35,813 nucleotides of DNA from Theodoxus fluviatilis (GCA_034096865.1 JAWQFJ010028780.1:7501-43313); one strand, 5' to 3'. Positions 1-9,278 are shown, numbered from the stretch's first letter. Program-made: numbers and translations. Notes: generated by a model from the letters alone, not told the origin.

Positions 1-552
1 AAGTGCTCGCTCTAGCAGCGGCAACAGACCTCTCCCTCCACCAGCACGTGGCGGCAGGAAGAGTACACATTAGACAACCAGATAGAAAACTCAACTCCTC
101 TCACAAGGATTAGTTTAAGCGTTCAGAAGTACGTCCACACAGTATTTCCCTCATACAGAAGATGGGATGGCGTCTCTGGCCCTTCTGTATAGGTTTATGG
201 ATAGCGTCCTTGACCTACCAGCTGTGGGATTCTGATAACCACTTACTCTACTCTGGTGCCATCGCACTGGGATCACAGTTCTGAAAGTCCAGCTACCTCT
301 CCACGGATTAAGGTTATAAAAAGCCAAGCTTACCATACACTTGCTTCTTCCTCTCACAGGAAAGAACACACATAATCCCAGCATAGCTGACTCCTGTATC
401 CACAGTATCCGAGAGCGCGCGAGGTTTCACCCTCCGCCCCTCGTTGTCGTAGCAGCGCTCGAATGGTAGACCCCGGCGGAAGTAGCTCTCCCGTCCCCCT
501 CGTCGTGGTTCCAAGGCACCAAGGATCCGTCTTGCTGACAGTCTCCAGTGGG

Positions 553-574
553 ACGAGTCACTCCAGTGACTCGT
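553..574. other. Conserved hairpin 1 of the dispersed repeat
   Basis: Perfect inverted repeat with 9-bp arms ACGAGTCAC and GTGACTCGT. The matching site in copy 2 (27425-27446) has arms ACGGGTCAC and GTGACCCGT. One base pair has changed on both sides (A-T to G-C), so pairing is kept despite divergence. See the finding on structured repeats. Confidence 0.7.
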
Positions 575-708
575 GGGATCTCCCCAGTCGATGGCGTCAA
601 GCGTCCAGCGGTGGCAGCAGTAGTCCGGTACGGCGCCGGCCCTCCCTACTCCGACCCTGCGACGTGACTACGCTAACTAGACCCGTAACTGCCCTGGTGG
701 CGAGTTAC

Positions 709-727
709 AACGTGACCTAGTCACGTT
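709..727. other. Conserved hairpin 2 of the dispersed repeat
   Basis: In element orientation the arms are ACGTGAC and GTCACGT around a TAG loop. Copy 2 (27270-27286) has CCGTGAC and GTCACGG. The outer pair is A-T here and C-G there, a two-sided change that preserves the stem. Confidence 0.7.
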
Positions 728-1875
728 CACGCACTATACTGTGCATATAGAGAGAGTGCCTAGACACAGCATCAGATAACTTATCTCGATCTCTCTAGCA
801 CCTCTACAATTCTAACTTGCAGGTCAAAGGCCCGTAGCCTGCTGCAAGCGCACGCGTCAGCGTGCCACGTGTCTAAGCTACACGTATAGACATGGGCAAG
901 TTCTACTAATACAGCAATTTAGAGAACGATGACTGCTTTACACTTAGCATCATTACGTCGACTCATGGTTCTTTGACAGTTCTGCTTCTGCTCAAACGAC
1001 ACCATAGTACATATGTCCCACGTCCCATATGCCTGACAGCATATACAGAAATGAATGGCTGAATACTCTATACTCGATTAATCCTCTGAATAAACGATAT
1101 AGGTACAGTTGTGTCCAACGACACCGGTAGCCAAACATAAATGGTCCTAACAGACCCACTACGTATAGTAGTCTAGCAGCCTAGCGCTGCACGAACATTA
1201 ACTAATTCAAAAGCCTGAAATGAGACAAAGAACAGCTTGTCACCACTAAGACAAGACTCACGCTTCCTCGCACACTCAAGCCAAACTCTACTACATGCAT
1301 TCCAGACCACAGAGAACTGACAACCACCCTCTGGCGTTATCAACACGAGAATCCAACGAGCGACTTACAGATAAGGACAATTGTACCTCCCCCTCTAGCA
1401 TTCCCTTCCCGAGATAAGAGCGGAGATTACTTAAATCTGTTACCCTCTTTCCTGCAGAGTGGTTAGTCAAAAATGGCATTCTCCCTCTGTCAGTTAGATA
1501 CGCATTTTAGCTTCAATTACAACAAGCTTACCCCAAACATGGGCTGTGACCAGTCCTGACGGCTGCACCCTTGGGTGAGTAGACCACCCTCAAATGGTTC
1601 AGCCCTCCCTGGCGGAAGCAGCCGCCCAGGGAGGCTAAGGTGTCCCAGACACCGCAAACACGTCTCACTCTCAGGAACGACGAGTGATGGACTGCCGCGC
1701 TCTAGGCGCGAAAGTGCAATGGTCACTCGCCCTGCAGCTAATTGTCCAATCAAGGACTCTCAATGGTATCATGTGGGGACGCCAAGCACATGAGGCCGCC
1801 ACGTGAGTTTACATAAAGCTTCAGCCACCCCCCACATTCCGATCTCGATACCCCTCCCCCGACTCGAGCAGAGGG

Positions 1876-1911
1876 TAGTAACAAGCCTTGTCCTTTGACC
1901 CTTGTTACTAA
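1876..1911. other. Inverted repeat near the end of the dispersed repeat
   Basis: Perfect 10-bp arms TAGTAACAAG and CTTGTTACTA around about 16 bp. In copy 2 (about 24601-24636) the arms are AGTAACAA and TTGTTGCT, so the stem still pairs if one G-U wobble is allowed. Confidence 0.55.
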
Positions 1912-2058
1912 ATTGAGCCGCGCCTTGCACTGACTCGACAGATTTCGAACTGGGCGACGTGAGCTAAACTTTCACACATCAACTTTCTTACTCTTAATCA
2001 TGTCGAAATTCCGCGACAATGGCGTCAACGTGTTACCCTGCATCCCTGGATGCACGTA

Positions 2059-2170
2059 TGCCTGCCTGAGTCAAGGCTGCCCTTGGTGCCAGGTACCTGT
2101 ACCCCCTAAATGCATGCCTGTTTGAGTCAAGGCTGCCCTTGGTGCCAGGTACCTGTACCCCCTGAATGAG
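2059..2170 (+). repeat. 56-bp tandem duplication over a splice acceptor
   Basis: Two direct copies (2059-2114 and 2115-2170) share the intron end, the acceptor CCAG and the first 16 or so bases of the chitin synthase exon. Both acceptors (AG at 2091-2092 and 2147-2148) look usable. Using the first would add 56 nt, which is not a multiple of three, and would shift the frame. Confidence 0.85.
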
Positions 2171-2314
2171 GACCAGAACGAGAAACAGCGGATCAAGGCC
2201 GAGCTACTGGATCTGCGCAACCGCGTGTGTCTGGCGTTCCTGCTCATCAACGCCCTCTTCATCATCCTCCTCTTCACCCTGCAGACCATCTCGGAGTCCA
2301 CGCCCAATCTAAGG
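2149..2314 (+). CDS. Chitin synthase, exon after the VSWGTRE region (YLYPL exon)
   Basis: Chitin synthase is a membrane glycosyltransferase that polymerises UDP-GlcNAc into chitin. This 166-nt exon follows acceptor CCAG, starts with one nucleotide of a split codon, and ends at donor GTGAGT (2315). It encodes YLYPLNEDQNEKQRIK, then ELLDLRNRV, then a hydrophobic segment (CLAFLLINALFIILLFTLQ). This matches the animal chitin synthase pattern, in which FWxxLIxKYLxPL is followed by a charged stretch and a membrane helix. The split codon fits exactly the exon at 6007-6570 (ends LIA plus AA), which encodes the preceding residues but lies on the minus strand. So this exon is either inverted relative to its gene or belongs to a second copy. 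Recognition is by motif memory. Confidence 0.82.
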
Positions 2315-2975
2315 GTGAGTCTTCACCATCCTATTGTTCATACATATAATCCTCCTGGAGCCTGTAGTGTCTCTGTTTCGTTGATTTCCTGAGCTACTCG
2401 CCTCACACCAAATGTGTAGGGAGGCGGCGTGGGTCTCGCTACTTGTACTCTACCCCTAACCCCCCAACCTCCCAACCCCCCAACCCCCCAACACACAGGG
2501 AGGCACCAACACTACTCTACCCCCAACACCCTATCACACAGGGGGGCACCAACACTACTCTAGACCACCACTGGTGGCATACTCCTATACTCCAGCGTGC
2601 CCCGGGAGGCCAGAGGCCGAGGGCGGGAAATAGTATATTTCAGTCGCGTTGCTGACACAACAAGACCATTACTGTCGCCAGTAGGACAACAGAATACGAC
2701 TAGGCTGAAACCAGAGATGTCTTCGAAGGAGGAATGGTGATAAGAGTTTTAGCAAAGTTTAAAGTTTTTTAGGTTCAAATCTTTTCTTTAAAAGGAGCTA
2801 GACACGACTCACAGTGAAGTCAGTATGAAAGAAACCTTCAGCACTGTGGACACTACAATACCTCCCCCATCCCTGCCTACACCCAGCCCCCTGTGGGCTC
2901 GGGGTCAGCATAGACCCACCGCGTCTCCCTACGCAATTTACAAGAGGCTAATACATAAGTACATCGTGGCTTGAT
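2315..2975. other. Intronic or intergenic sequence without recognised gene
   Basis: Contains a short C-rich stretch (about 2450-2500) and a two-copy imperfect repeat reading CACCAACACTACTCTA (about 2503-2565). I see no further chitin synthase exon here. Confidence 0.5.
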
Positions 2976-3058
<83 letters not shown>

Positions 3059-3060
3059 TA
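2976..3060. repeat. (TAA)n microsatellite, 3' tail of a LINE copy
   Basis: About 85 bp of TAA units with one interruption. On the minus strand it directly follows the LINE 3' end, matching the ATT-rich tail of the fuller copy near 23370-23382. Confidence 0.9.
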
Positions 3061-3810
3061 GTTTATTTACGCACATACCTTCCCTTCACAGGCAAGCTCA
3101 TGGCGTTTACAATTCAAAGAATCAACACTTATACAATCGCTCAACAACACATTCCTACAAAAACTCACACGCTACACACATAAACAAAAAACAAAAACTA
3201 AAATCCAATAGAACAAACTATACAATATACACAGCACTTGCAGGCAAGGTCAAGTAAGGCGAAGCAGCTCAGCGGGAAAGGCGGATCGGAAGAGGTGGGT
3301 CTTTAGAGCACTTTTGAAATGGGGCAGAGTGTCAGAATGACGGACTGAGAGAGGGAGACTATTCCAGGTTACAGGTCCAATATAGGAGAAGGCACGCTGT
3401 CTTTGAGTTTTCTTGTTACGGCGGGAGACCTTAAGTATTCTAGAGTCAGCAGCTGAGCGTAGAGATCTGGAGTGCGTGTAGACTGCAAGAATTTCTGTAA
3501 GAGCGTGTGGTAAGGTGTTGTTGATGGCCTTGAAGCACAACTGGAAAAAAAGAAAACAGAAAAAAATGACCGGAGTCTGACCAATTGTATTCTCTCGTGA
3601 GAGAAGTGGGCCCTGAAGAGGGCCGTTACTAGAGCAGTCGTAGGCTTCTAGAGCAGTCGTAGGCGAGCTTTCGGAGGGGATCCTCCTTCTTCAGGCTTTG
3701 AAGCACAAAGTAGCAAGTTTATGATCTATCCTCTGAGAGATGGGGAGCCAGGGAAGTGTATGTAGGAGTGGAGAGACATGGGTACGCTTGGGACATCGAA
3801 AAACTAGCCT
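3061..3810 (-). pseudogene. CR1/L2-like LINE, 3' fragment
   Basis: The minus strand matches 22768-23365 of the fuller LINE in this window: the reverse transcriptase C-terminus (DSLRS-type end with LPLSVRHSDTLP and LFRSAFPAELLRLT) and the 3' UTR. The match is broken by a 157-bp insertion (3541-3697). A further piece of the same LINE, also minus and in colinear order, lies at 5578-5636. Both pieces probably come from one insertion later disrupted by deletion and by the element at 3906-5577. Confidence 0.88.
3541..3697 (-). mobile_element. 157-bp insertion with 11-bp target duplication
   Basis: Flanked by TTGAAGCACAA on both sides (3530-3540 and 3698-3708), inside LINE sequence that is continuous in the other copy. 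On the minus strand it starts with CTGAAGA, a GGAGG/CCTCC stem and GAAA (3694-3669), then a near-duplicate 20-bp segment (CCTACGACTGCTC twice), and ends in a T-rich tail. The CTGANGA-stem-GAAA arrangement recalls hammerhead-like motifs known in Penelope-like elements, but one extra A precedes the stem. A short SINE or Penelope-like 3' remnant is possible. Confidence 0.6.
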
Positions 3811-4029
3811 AGCAGCAAGTGGCGAGATCACCTACCCCCTCTCTCTTTTCACGTGAATTTATTGTATCTACTAACCTGTGGTATGCAAATTAGCGTGGCT
3901 GCCAACTGTTCTAAAAATAGTAACGTTATTAGTTGTGTTGCTGTGGCTTAATGTTCCTGTGGGACGCTATCCATCCAACCAATCAACGCAAAACATTAGT
4001 CCAAGCTAATTCAGAGTGGAGTAGAAGAT

Positions 4030-4192
4030 GTGTGATTGGCCATTTACCGAAAGATTGACTGAGGACATCACGTGAATGATTTCTCTTTTATACGTGGACC
4101 AGGTGATTGGACAGTGGGGTAAAATTGCGCGAGGCCCGAGCGTTTTCATTGGATGATAGACCCCTGGGGTTATTGTTTGGTTGTATAAAAAG
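4030..4192 (+). promoter_or_regulatory. TATA promoter-like region with three ATTGG boxes
   Basis: TATAAAA at 4184-4190 is preceded by ATTGG (inverted CCAAT) motifs near 4033, 4093 and 4148. A GC-rich stretch follows, with a GTAAGT donor-like site at about 4291. The arrangement resembles a polymerase II promoter inside the inverted-repeat element. No product is recognised downstream. Confidence 0.4.
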
Positions 4193-4457
4193 CTCCGCCC
4201 GCCAGCTGCCGGGCGCGCGCGATTCGATTACACCACGAGTGAGCCCACGTGAGATAACGGCGCCTGTTCTCCCTCCCCGCCCTCGAACGCCGTAAGTCCC
4301 TTTGTTGCCCGGCGTGCACTTCAACCACTTCACAAGTGAACCACCACGTGTACTAAGCGCCCGCTCTTGAGCGCCGGACGTCTCTCGGCTTGTCACCACA
4401 AAGTGCTGGACGTCTGAGTTAACTCGCCGCCGTCCGAAATACGAATTATCTCTCGTC

Positions 4458-4830
4458 ATTCGCCCCGTTCAAAGAGCGAACGTTTCTCCCTCCTCCACGA
4501 GTACGTGTGTCTCTTCATTTGCCCCGTTCAAAGAGCGAACGTTTCTCCCTCCTCCACGAGTACGTGTGTCTCTTCATTTGCCCCGTTTGAAGAGCAAGCG
4601 TCCTTCCCGCCTCCACGAGTATGTGTGTCTCTTCATTCGCCCCGTTCAAAGAGCGAACGTTTCTCCCTCCTCCACGAGTACGTGTGTCTCTTCATTTGCC
4701 CCGTTTGGAGAGCAAGCGTCCTTCCCGCCTCCACGTGTCCGCAAGTCTCGCCATTTGAAACTCGTCAGAAGTACCAGCGTTTCTTCCACCGCCTCGAGAG
4801 CAAGCGTCTCTTCATTAAACTTGTCTGGAA
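4458..4830 (+). repeat. 59-bp tandem repeat, two alternating unit types
   Basis: Units start with ATTYGCCCCGTT at about 4458, 4517, 4576, 4635 and 4694, followed by two more degenerate units near 4753 and 4812. Units with TTCAAAGAGCGAACG alternate with units reading TTTGAAGAGCAAGCG. Open frames across the array are by-products of the repetition. Confidence 0.8.
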
Positions 4831-5365
4831 AACGAGTCCCCCCCCCCCCCTCTACTCCATAGCGTCGCCACGTGCCTGCAGAGCGAGGGAGCACGACTCC
4901 ACGTGGCCGCAAGACGAGTCCGCCAGGAACAAGTTTTGTCATTTGAGCTCTCGTCGACCTCCTGTGTTTTTCTGAGCTACTACCCCCCTCCCCTCTCTCC
5001 CTCATCTACATTCACTAGTGCAGCTGCAACTGTCGTCCCGAAGTTAGGATACCTTCATGAAAGCGGACTTACTGTGAAACCGAGTTGGCCACTCCGTTCT
5101 TCAGAAACAACGTGTTTCGTCGGACAGTCTACAAATGCAGTTAAGTACTTTTTGAATGGTTGGCAAGCCCTAGTATTCTATCCTTAGTGAAGATTCAATC
5201 GAATTATCATTTCTCCAGTATCATTACTAACCTTTAATTATTCATTTTCTTTAATTGTTATCCAAACAAATTAAAGTGATTTAATTTTGACCTGTGTCCT
5301 CACTGTTCATACTGTCTTGTTCCATCGTTTTGATAGAATGACTGTGAGATAGTGTTACCAGTTCG

Positions 5366-5366
5366 G

Positions 5367-5418
<52 letters not shown>
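5366..5418. repeat. (GT)n microsatellite
   Basis: Uninterrupted GT dinucleotides for about 53 bp inside the inverted-repeat element. Confidence 0.95.
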
Positions 5419-5420
<2 letters not shown>

Positions 5421-5577
5421 CCCCTAGACTTATTACTTAAAGAAAACGAGCTAGTCGAGCTGCGTAACAGTTGGCACCTCCGACTAATGTTTTGCGTTGA
5501 ATGGTTGGATGGATAGCGTCCCACAGGACCATTAAGCCACAGCAACACAACTAATAACGTTACTATTTTTAGAACAG

Positions 5578-5636
5578 CAACGAGAACATCGTTTAGAACA
5601 CGGAGCAGAGCTGTTTCGGTGGAATGATGAGCACGA
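5578..5636 (-). pseudogene. LINE scrap (reverse transcriptase segment)
   Basis: The minus strand matches 21939-21997 of the fuller LINE, with TCATTCCACCGAAACAGCTC in common. It is cut at the right border of the 3906-5577 element. Same orientation as the 3' fragment at 3061-3810. Confidence 0.8.
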
Positions 5637-5720
5637 TTTGCTTACTCTATATTATTCTTGTGATTTTCATGCTTAATGTTTTTACACGCTCTACAGAGGC
5701 TAATGAGCCTTAAAATTCCA

Positions 5721-5941
5721 ACCGTCCGTCCGTCCGCCCGTCCGCCCGTCCGCCCGTCCACCCGTCCACCCATCCATCCATCCATCCATCCATCCATCCA
5801 TCCATCCATCCATCCATCCATCCATCCATCCATCCATCCATCCATCCATCCATCCATCCATCCATCCATCCATCCTATCATCCATCCATCCATCCATCCA
5901 TCCATCCATCCATCCATCCATCCATCCATCCATCCATCCAT
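5721..5941. repeat. (CCGT)n to (CCAT)n microsatellite
   Basis: Starts with CCGTCCGT/CCGCCCGT units and continues as CCAT units with a single interruption near 5876. It lies about 65 bp beyond the donor of the chitin synthase exon at 6007-6570. The long WMDG/HPSI open frames here are repeat artefacts. Confidence 0.95.
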
Positions 5942-6006
5942 GCCTACACACATCAATACAGGCAGAAACGAAGCATCTGTGGATTCCGCAATCAACACGC
6001 GCTTAC

Positions 6007-6570
6007 TTGGCAATGAGTTTGCGCCAGAAGTCCACCTCCTTGTCCGCGAGAGACACCAACCCCCCTGTGCCCACTGCCTCTGTCTCTGAGATCCAGCGTG
6101 GAGACACCAGCTCCCCTGTGCCCACTGCCTCTGTCTCTGAGATCCAGCGTGGAGACACCAGCCCCCCTGTGCCCACTGCCTCTGTCTCTGAGATCCAGCG
6201 TGGAGACACCAGCCCCCCTGTGCCCACTGCCTCTGTCTCTGAGATCCAGCGTGGAGACACCAACCCCCCTGTGCCCACTGCCTCTCTCTGAGATCCAGCG
6301 TGGAGACACCAACCCCCCTGTGCCCACTGCCTCTCTCTGAGATCCAGCGTGGAGACACCAACCCCCCTGTGCCCACTGCCTCTCTCTGAGATCCAGCGTG
6401 GAGACACCAGCCCCCCTGTGCCCACTGCCTCTGTCTCTGAGATCCAGCGTGGAGACACCAGCCCCCCTGTGCCCACTGCCTCTGTGTCTGAGATCCAGCG
6501 TGGAGACACCAACCCCCCTGTGCCCATTGCCTCTGTCTCTGAGATCCAGTGTGAGACTCCGCACTCCAGC
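6007..6570 (-). CDS. Chitin synthase exon with an internal 51-bp coding minisatellite
   Basis: The minus-strand exon begins after acceptor TCCTGCAG (6571-6578) and ends at donor GTAAGC (6006). It is open over 564 nt. It starts with one nucleotide of a split codon that completes the AA left by the exon at 17633-17703, and ends with AA of another split codon. Its last part reads [19 protein letters not shown], matching the chitin synthase pattern W-I/L-E...G-x-V...E-x-x-FW-x-x-LI just before YLxPL. The preceding part is about ten 17-residue repeats ([17 protein letters not shown]) from a 51-bp tandem unit. Three consecutive units are 49 bp, so the frame changes for about two units and then returns. 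Known chitin synthases have one such segment, so the expansion is unusual. Alternatively the array could be partly intronic, using an internal AG as acceptor, but only the outer acceptor gives a matching phase. Confidence 0.78.
6050..6552 (-). repeat. 51-bp minisatellite, ten units, within a coding exon
   Basis: Unit starts (GAGACACCA on the plus strand) fall at 6050, 6101, 6152, 6203, 6254, 6303, 6352, 6401, 6452 and 6503. Spacing is 51 bp except for three successive 49-bp units that lack 2 bp of a CTGTCTCT run. Units are nearly identical, pointing to recent expansion. Confidence 0.95.
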
Positions 6571-6705
6571 CTGCAGGACACGAAAAGACACGGTCACACC
6601 GCCCTCCAGCACTTGCTGAGTGGTCCCTGGACACGAGGGTCAGGTAAGCTTGTTGTTAGGGAAGCATGCTCGAGCCAAGACAGTTTCCAATCAAGCGGTG
6701 GTAAA

Positions 6706-8625
6706 TGTGAGTGAAGGCAGAGGAGAAGATGGTCAGAGTGAAGGCAGAGGTGTAGAGGGTCAGAGTGAAGGCAGAGGTGTAGAGGGTCAGAGTGAAGGCA
6801 GAGGTGTAGAGGGTCAGAGTGAAGGCAGAGGTGTAGAGGGTCAGAGTGAAGGCAGAGGTGTAGAGGGTCGGAGTGAAGGCAGAGGTGTAGAGGGTCAGAG
6901 TGAAGGCAGAGGTGTAGAGGGTCAGAGTGAAGGCAGAGGTGTAGAGGGTCAGAGTGAAGGCAGAGGTGTAGAGGGTCAGAGTGAAGGCAGAGGTGTAGAG
7001 GGTCAGAGTGAAGGCAGAGGTGTAGAGGGTCAGAGTGAAGGCAGAGGTGTAGAGGGTCAGAGTGAAGGCAGAGGTGTAGAGGGTCAGAGTGAAGGCAGAG
7101 GTGTAGAGGGTCAGAGTGAGGGCAGAGGTGTAGAGGGTCGGAGTGAAGGCAGAGGTGTAGAGGGTCAGAGTGAAGGCAGAGGTGTAGAGGGTCAGAGTGA
7201 AGGCAGAGGTGTAGAGGGTCAGAGTGAAGGCAGAGGTGAAGAGGGTCGGAGTGAAGGCAGAGGTGTAGAGGGTCGGAGTGCGGAGAGAGGTGTAGAGGGT
7301 CGGAGTGAAGGCAGAGTTGTAGAATGTCAGAGTGAAGGCAGAGGTGTAGAGGGTCAGAGTGAAGGCAGAGGTGTAGAGGGTCAGAGTGAAGGCAGAGGTG
7401 TAGAGGGTCAGAGTGAAGGCAGAGGTGTAGAGGGTCAGAGTGAAGGCAGAGGTGTACAGGGTCAGAGAGAAGGCAGAGGTGTAGAGGATCAGAGTGAAGG
7501 CAGAGGTGTAGAGGGTCGGAGTGAAGGCAGAGGTGTAGAGGGTCAGAGTGAAGGCAGAGGTGTAGAGGGTCAGAGTGAAGGCAGAGGTGTAGAGGGTCAG
7601 AGTGAAGGCAGAGGTGTAGAGGGTCAGAGTGAAGGCAGAGGTGTAGAGGGTCAGAGTGAAGGCAGAGGTGTAGCGGGTCAGAGTGAAGGCAGAGGTGTAG
7701 AGGGTCGGAGTGAGGGCAGAGGTGTAGAGGGTCAGAGTGAGGGCAGAGGTGTAGAGGGTCAGAGTGAAGGCAGAGGTGTAGAGGGTCAGAGTGAAGGCAG
7801 AGGTGTAGAGGGTCAGAGTGAAGGCAGAGGTGTAGAGGGTCAGAGTGAGGGCAGAGGTGTAGAGGGTCAGAGTGAAGGCAGAGGTGTAGAGGGTCAGAGT
7901 GAAGACAGAGGTGTAGAGGGTCGGAGTGAAGGCAGAGGTATAGAGGGTCAGAGTGAAGGCAGAGGTGTAGAGGGTCAGAGTGAAGGCAGAGGTGTAGAGG
8001 GTCAGAGTGAGGGCAGAGGTGTAGAGGGTCGGAGTGAAGGCAGAGGTGTAGAGGGTCAGAGTGAAGGCAGAGGTGTAGAGGGTCAGAGTGAAGGCAGAGG
8101 TGTAGAGGGTCAGAGTGAAGGCAGAGGTGTACAGGGTCAGAGTGAAGGCAGAGGTGAAGAGGGTCGGAGTGAAGGCAGAGGTGTAGAGGGTCGGAGTGCG
8201 GGCAGAGGTGTAGAGGGTCGGAGTGAAGGCAGAGTTGTAGAATGTCAGAGTGAAGGCAGAGGTGTAGAGGGTCAGAATGAAGGCAGAGGTGTAGAGGGTC
8301 AGAGTGAAGGCAGAGGTGTAGAGGGTCAGAGTGAAGGCAGAGGTGTAGAGGGTCAGAGTGAGGGCAGAGGTGTAGAGGGTCAGAGTGAAGGCAGAGGTGT
8401 AGAGGATCAGAGTGAAGGCAGAGGTGTAGAGGGTCGGAGTGAAGGCAGAGGTGTAGAGGGTCAGAGTGAAGGCAGAGGTGTAGAGGGTCAGAGTGAAGGC
8501 AGAGGTGTAGAGGGTCAGAGTGAAGGCAGAGGTGTAGAGGGTCAGAGTGAAGGGTGTAGAGGGTCAGAGTGAAGGCAGAGGTGTAGAGGGTCAGAGTGAA
8601 GGCAGAGGTGTAGAGGATCAGGAAG
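6706..8625 (+). repeat. 27-bp minisatellite with higher-order structure
   Basis: About 70 units of AGTGAAGGCAGAGGTGTAG followed by AGGGTCAG. Because 27 is a multiple of three, one frame (6620-8572, SEGRGVEGQ repeats) stays open, but nothing suggests it is a gene. A variant block (GAGTTGTAGAATGTCAG and its neighbours) occurs near 7315 and again near 8233, 918 bp or 34 units apart, showing block duplication. The array lies in the 11-kb chitin synthase intron. Confidence 0.95.
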
Positions 8626-8872
8626 CTTGAGCTCAGCCAGTGATGAATTTAGCATCATCGCGCCATTTTGAATGTGTCTGTGTGTACTTTTAAGCAAAAC
8701 GCTTTTATTTCAACTGAAGAAATAGAAGAATTCATTCTGATGACAAGACTTATTATCGACCTCTCCCGATTCGCGTCATCACTTTCTGTGTACACGCCCC
8801 TGGAGGGTTTGCTGGAGGGTCGTTACTCTGAATGCACTGCCAGCCGCGTGTTTTGAAGTTTTCATTTTCACA

Positions 8873-8974
8873 ATGACGAACGATTGCTGTGTGAATGGCT
8901 GTTCCCACAGTAGTAAACGAACGAATGTTGTGTCCTACCATAGGATTCCAACAGTGATTACTCCAAATCCTTGA
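8873..8974 (+). pseudogene. THAP-domain protein, N-terminal fragment
   Basis: Starts ATG at 8873 and reads MTNDCCVNGCSHSSK, then SYHRIP, the first half of a THAP zinc finger (C-x4-C in the CCVNGC region and the aromatic YHRIP). THAP domains bind DNA and occur in P-element and Kolobok transposases and in host proteins. The second zinc pair (C-x2-H) is missing. The frame runs into the oppositely oriented YqaJ-type exon and stops at 8974. It points toward the convergent gene, the same layout as at 25033-26731. Confidence 0.7.
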
Positions 8975-9278
8975 GGTACTTGGGCAGTTTCGTGAGTGTG
9001 GCCGCCTCGTAGTCCGCAGCATATTCTGGGACCAGCGACAAGATTGCTGGTTTGAATCCAGTTTTTGCAAATGAAATAGAGTCATACAGAGTGCGCAGTT
9101 CCTCCGGTGTCGTCTCTGGCACAGCTGCTGGTTTTCTTTTTGCTTTGACCTGGCTTGGTGTTCCGTCGATCAGGGCATCCAGCTGTCGTTTTTTTGTTGC
9201 TGCCTTTGTAAAGTCAATGTCAGCACATTTTGCGTAAACGACATCCTTCGTTAGAGGAACAACCCACCCAGCAAGCAC
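8958..9278 (-). pseudogene. YqaJ-type transposon gene, third visible exon (truncated)
   Basis: The minus exon follows acceptor TTTTGCAG. It begins VLAGWVVPLTKDVVYAKC, followed by a Lys-rich linker, then TTPEELRTLYDS and KPAILSLVPEYAADY. This resembles the segment between the SWIM finger and the nuclease core in animal proteins annotated as YqaJ viral-recombinase-domain proteins. It stops at 8958 where THAP sequence of opposite orientation begins, so the nuclease core itself is absent. Phase 0 matches the upstream exon. Confidence 0.65.

Larger units (their letters stand above)
1..1950 (-). repeat. Dispersed non-coding repeat, copy 1 (runs off the left edge)
   Basis: The reverse complement of this stretch aligns by eye, colinearly, with 24596-25030 and 26732-28870 on the plus strand. 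Shared blocks include the segment around GTGACTAGGTCAC (709-727 here, 27270-27286 there), the stretch reading AGCTATGCT-GGATTA near 385-400, and TGATCCCAGTG near 270. The two copies are clearly diverged, with many substitutions and small indels. No open frame is shared, so the unit looks non-coding. Family unknown. It could be a long terminal repeat, a long non-autonomous element or a segmental duplication. The right limit is approximate; similarity fades near 1900-1950. Confidence 0.75.
3906..5577. mobile_element. 1.67-kb element with 96-bp terminal inverted repeats
   Basis: 3906-4001 and the reverse complement of 5482-5577 match over about 96 bp with two differences seen. The outer flanks carry the same CAA triplet (3903-3905 and 5578-5580), a possible 3-bp target duplication. 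The right flank is LINE sequence cut at this point. The interior has a TATA promoter-like region, a 59-bp tandem repeat, a GT microsatellite and an AT-rich stretch (5190-5290), but no recognisable transposase. It is probably a non-autonomous DNA transposon. Superfamily not assigned. Confidence 0.68.

Noticed and set aside
4505..4975. 156-codon plus frame rich in Ser/Pro
   Set aside because: Covers the 59-bp tandem units; the repeat length is not a multiple of three and no domain is visible.
4030..5470. Interpretation of the inverted-repeat element interior as an LTR ending before TTGGCACCTCC
   Set aside because: A TATA box and a TGG start after TAACA are suggestive, but I found no partner LTR, no TG start with duplicated flanks and no pol sequence; the 96-bp inverted termini explain the borders better.
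6620..8572. 650-codon open frame of SEGRGVEGQ repeats
   Set aside because: It is the open phase of a 27-bp minisatellite; there is no unique coding sequence or conserved domain at either end.
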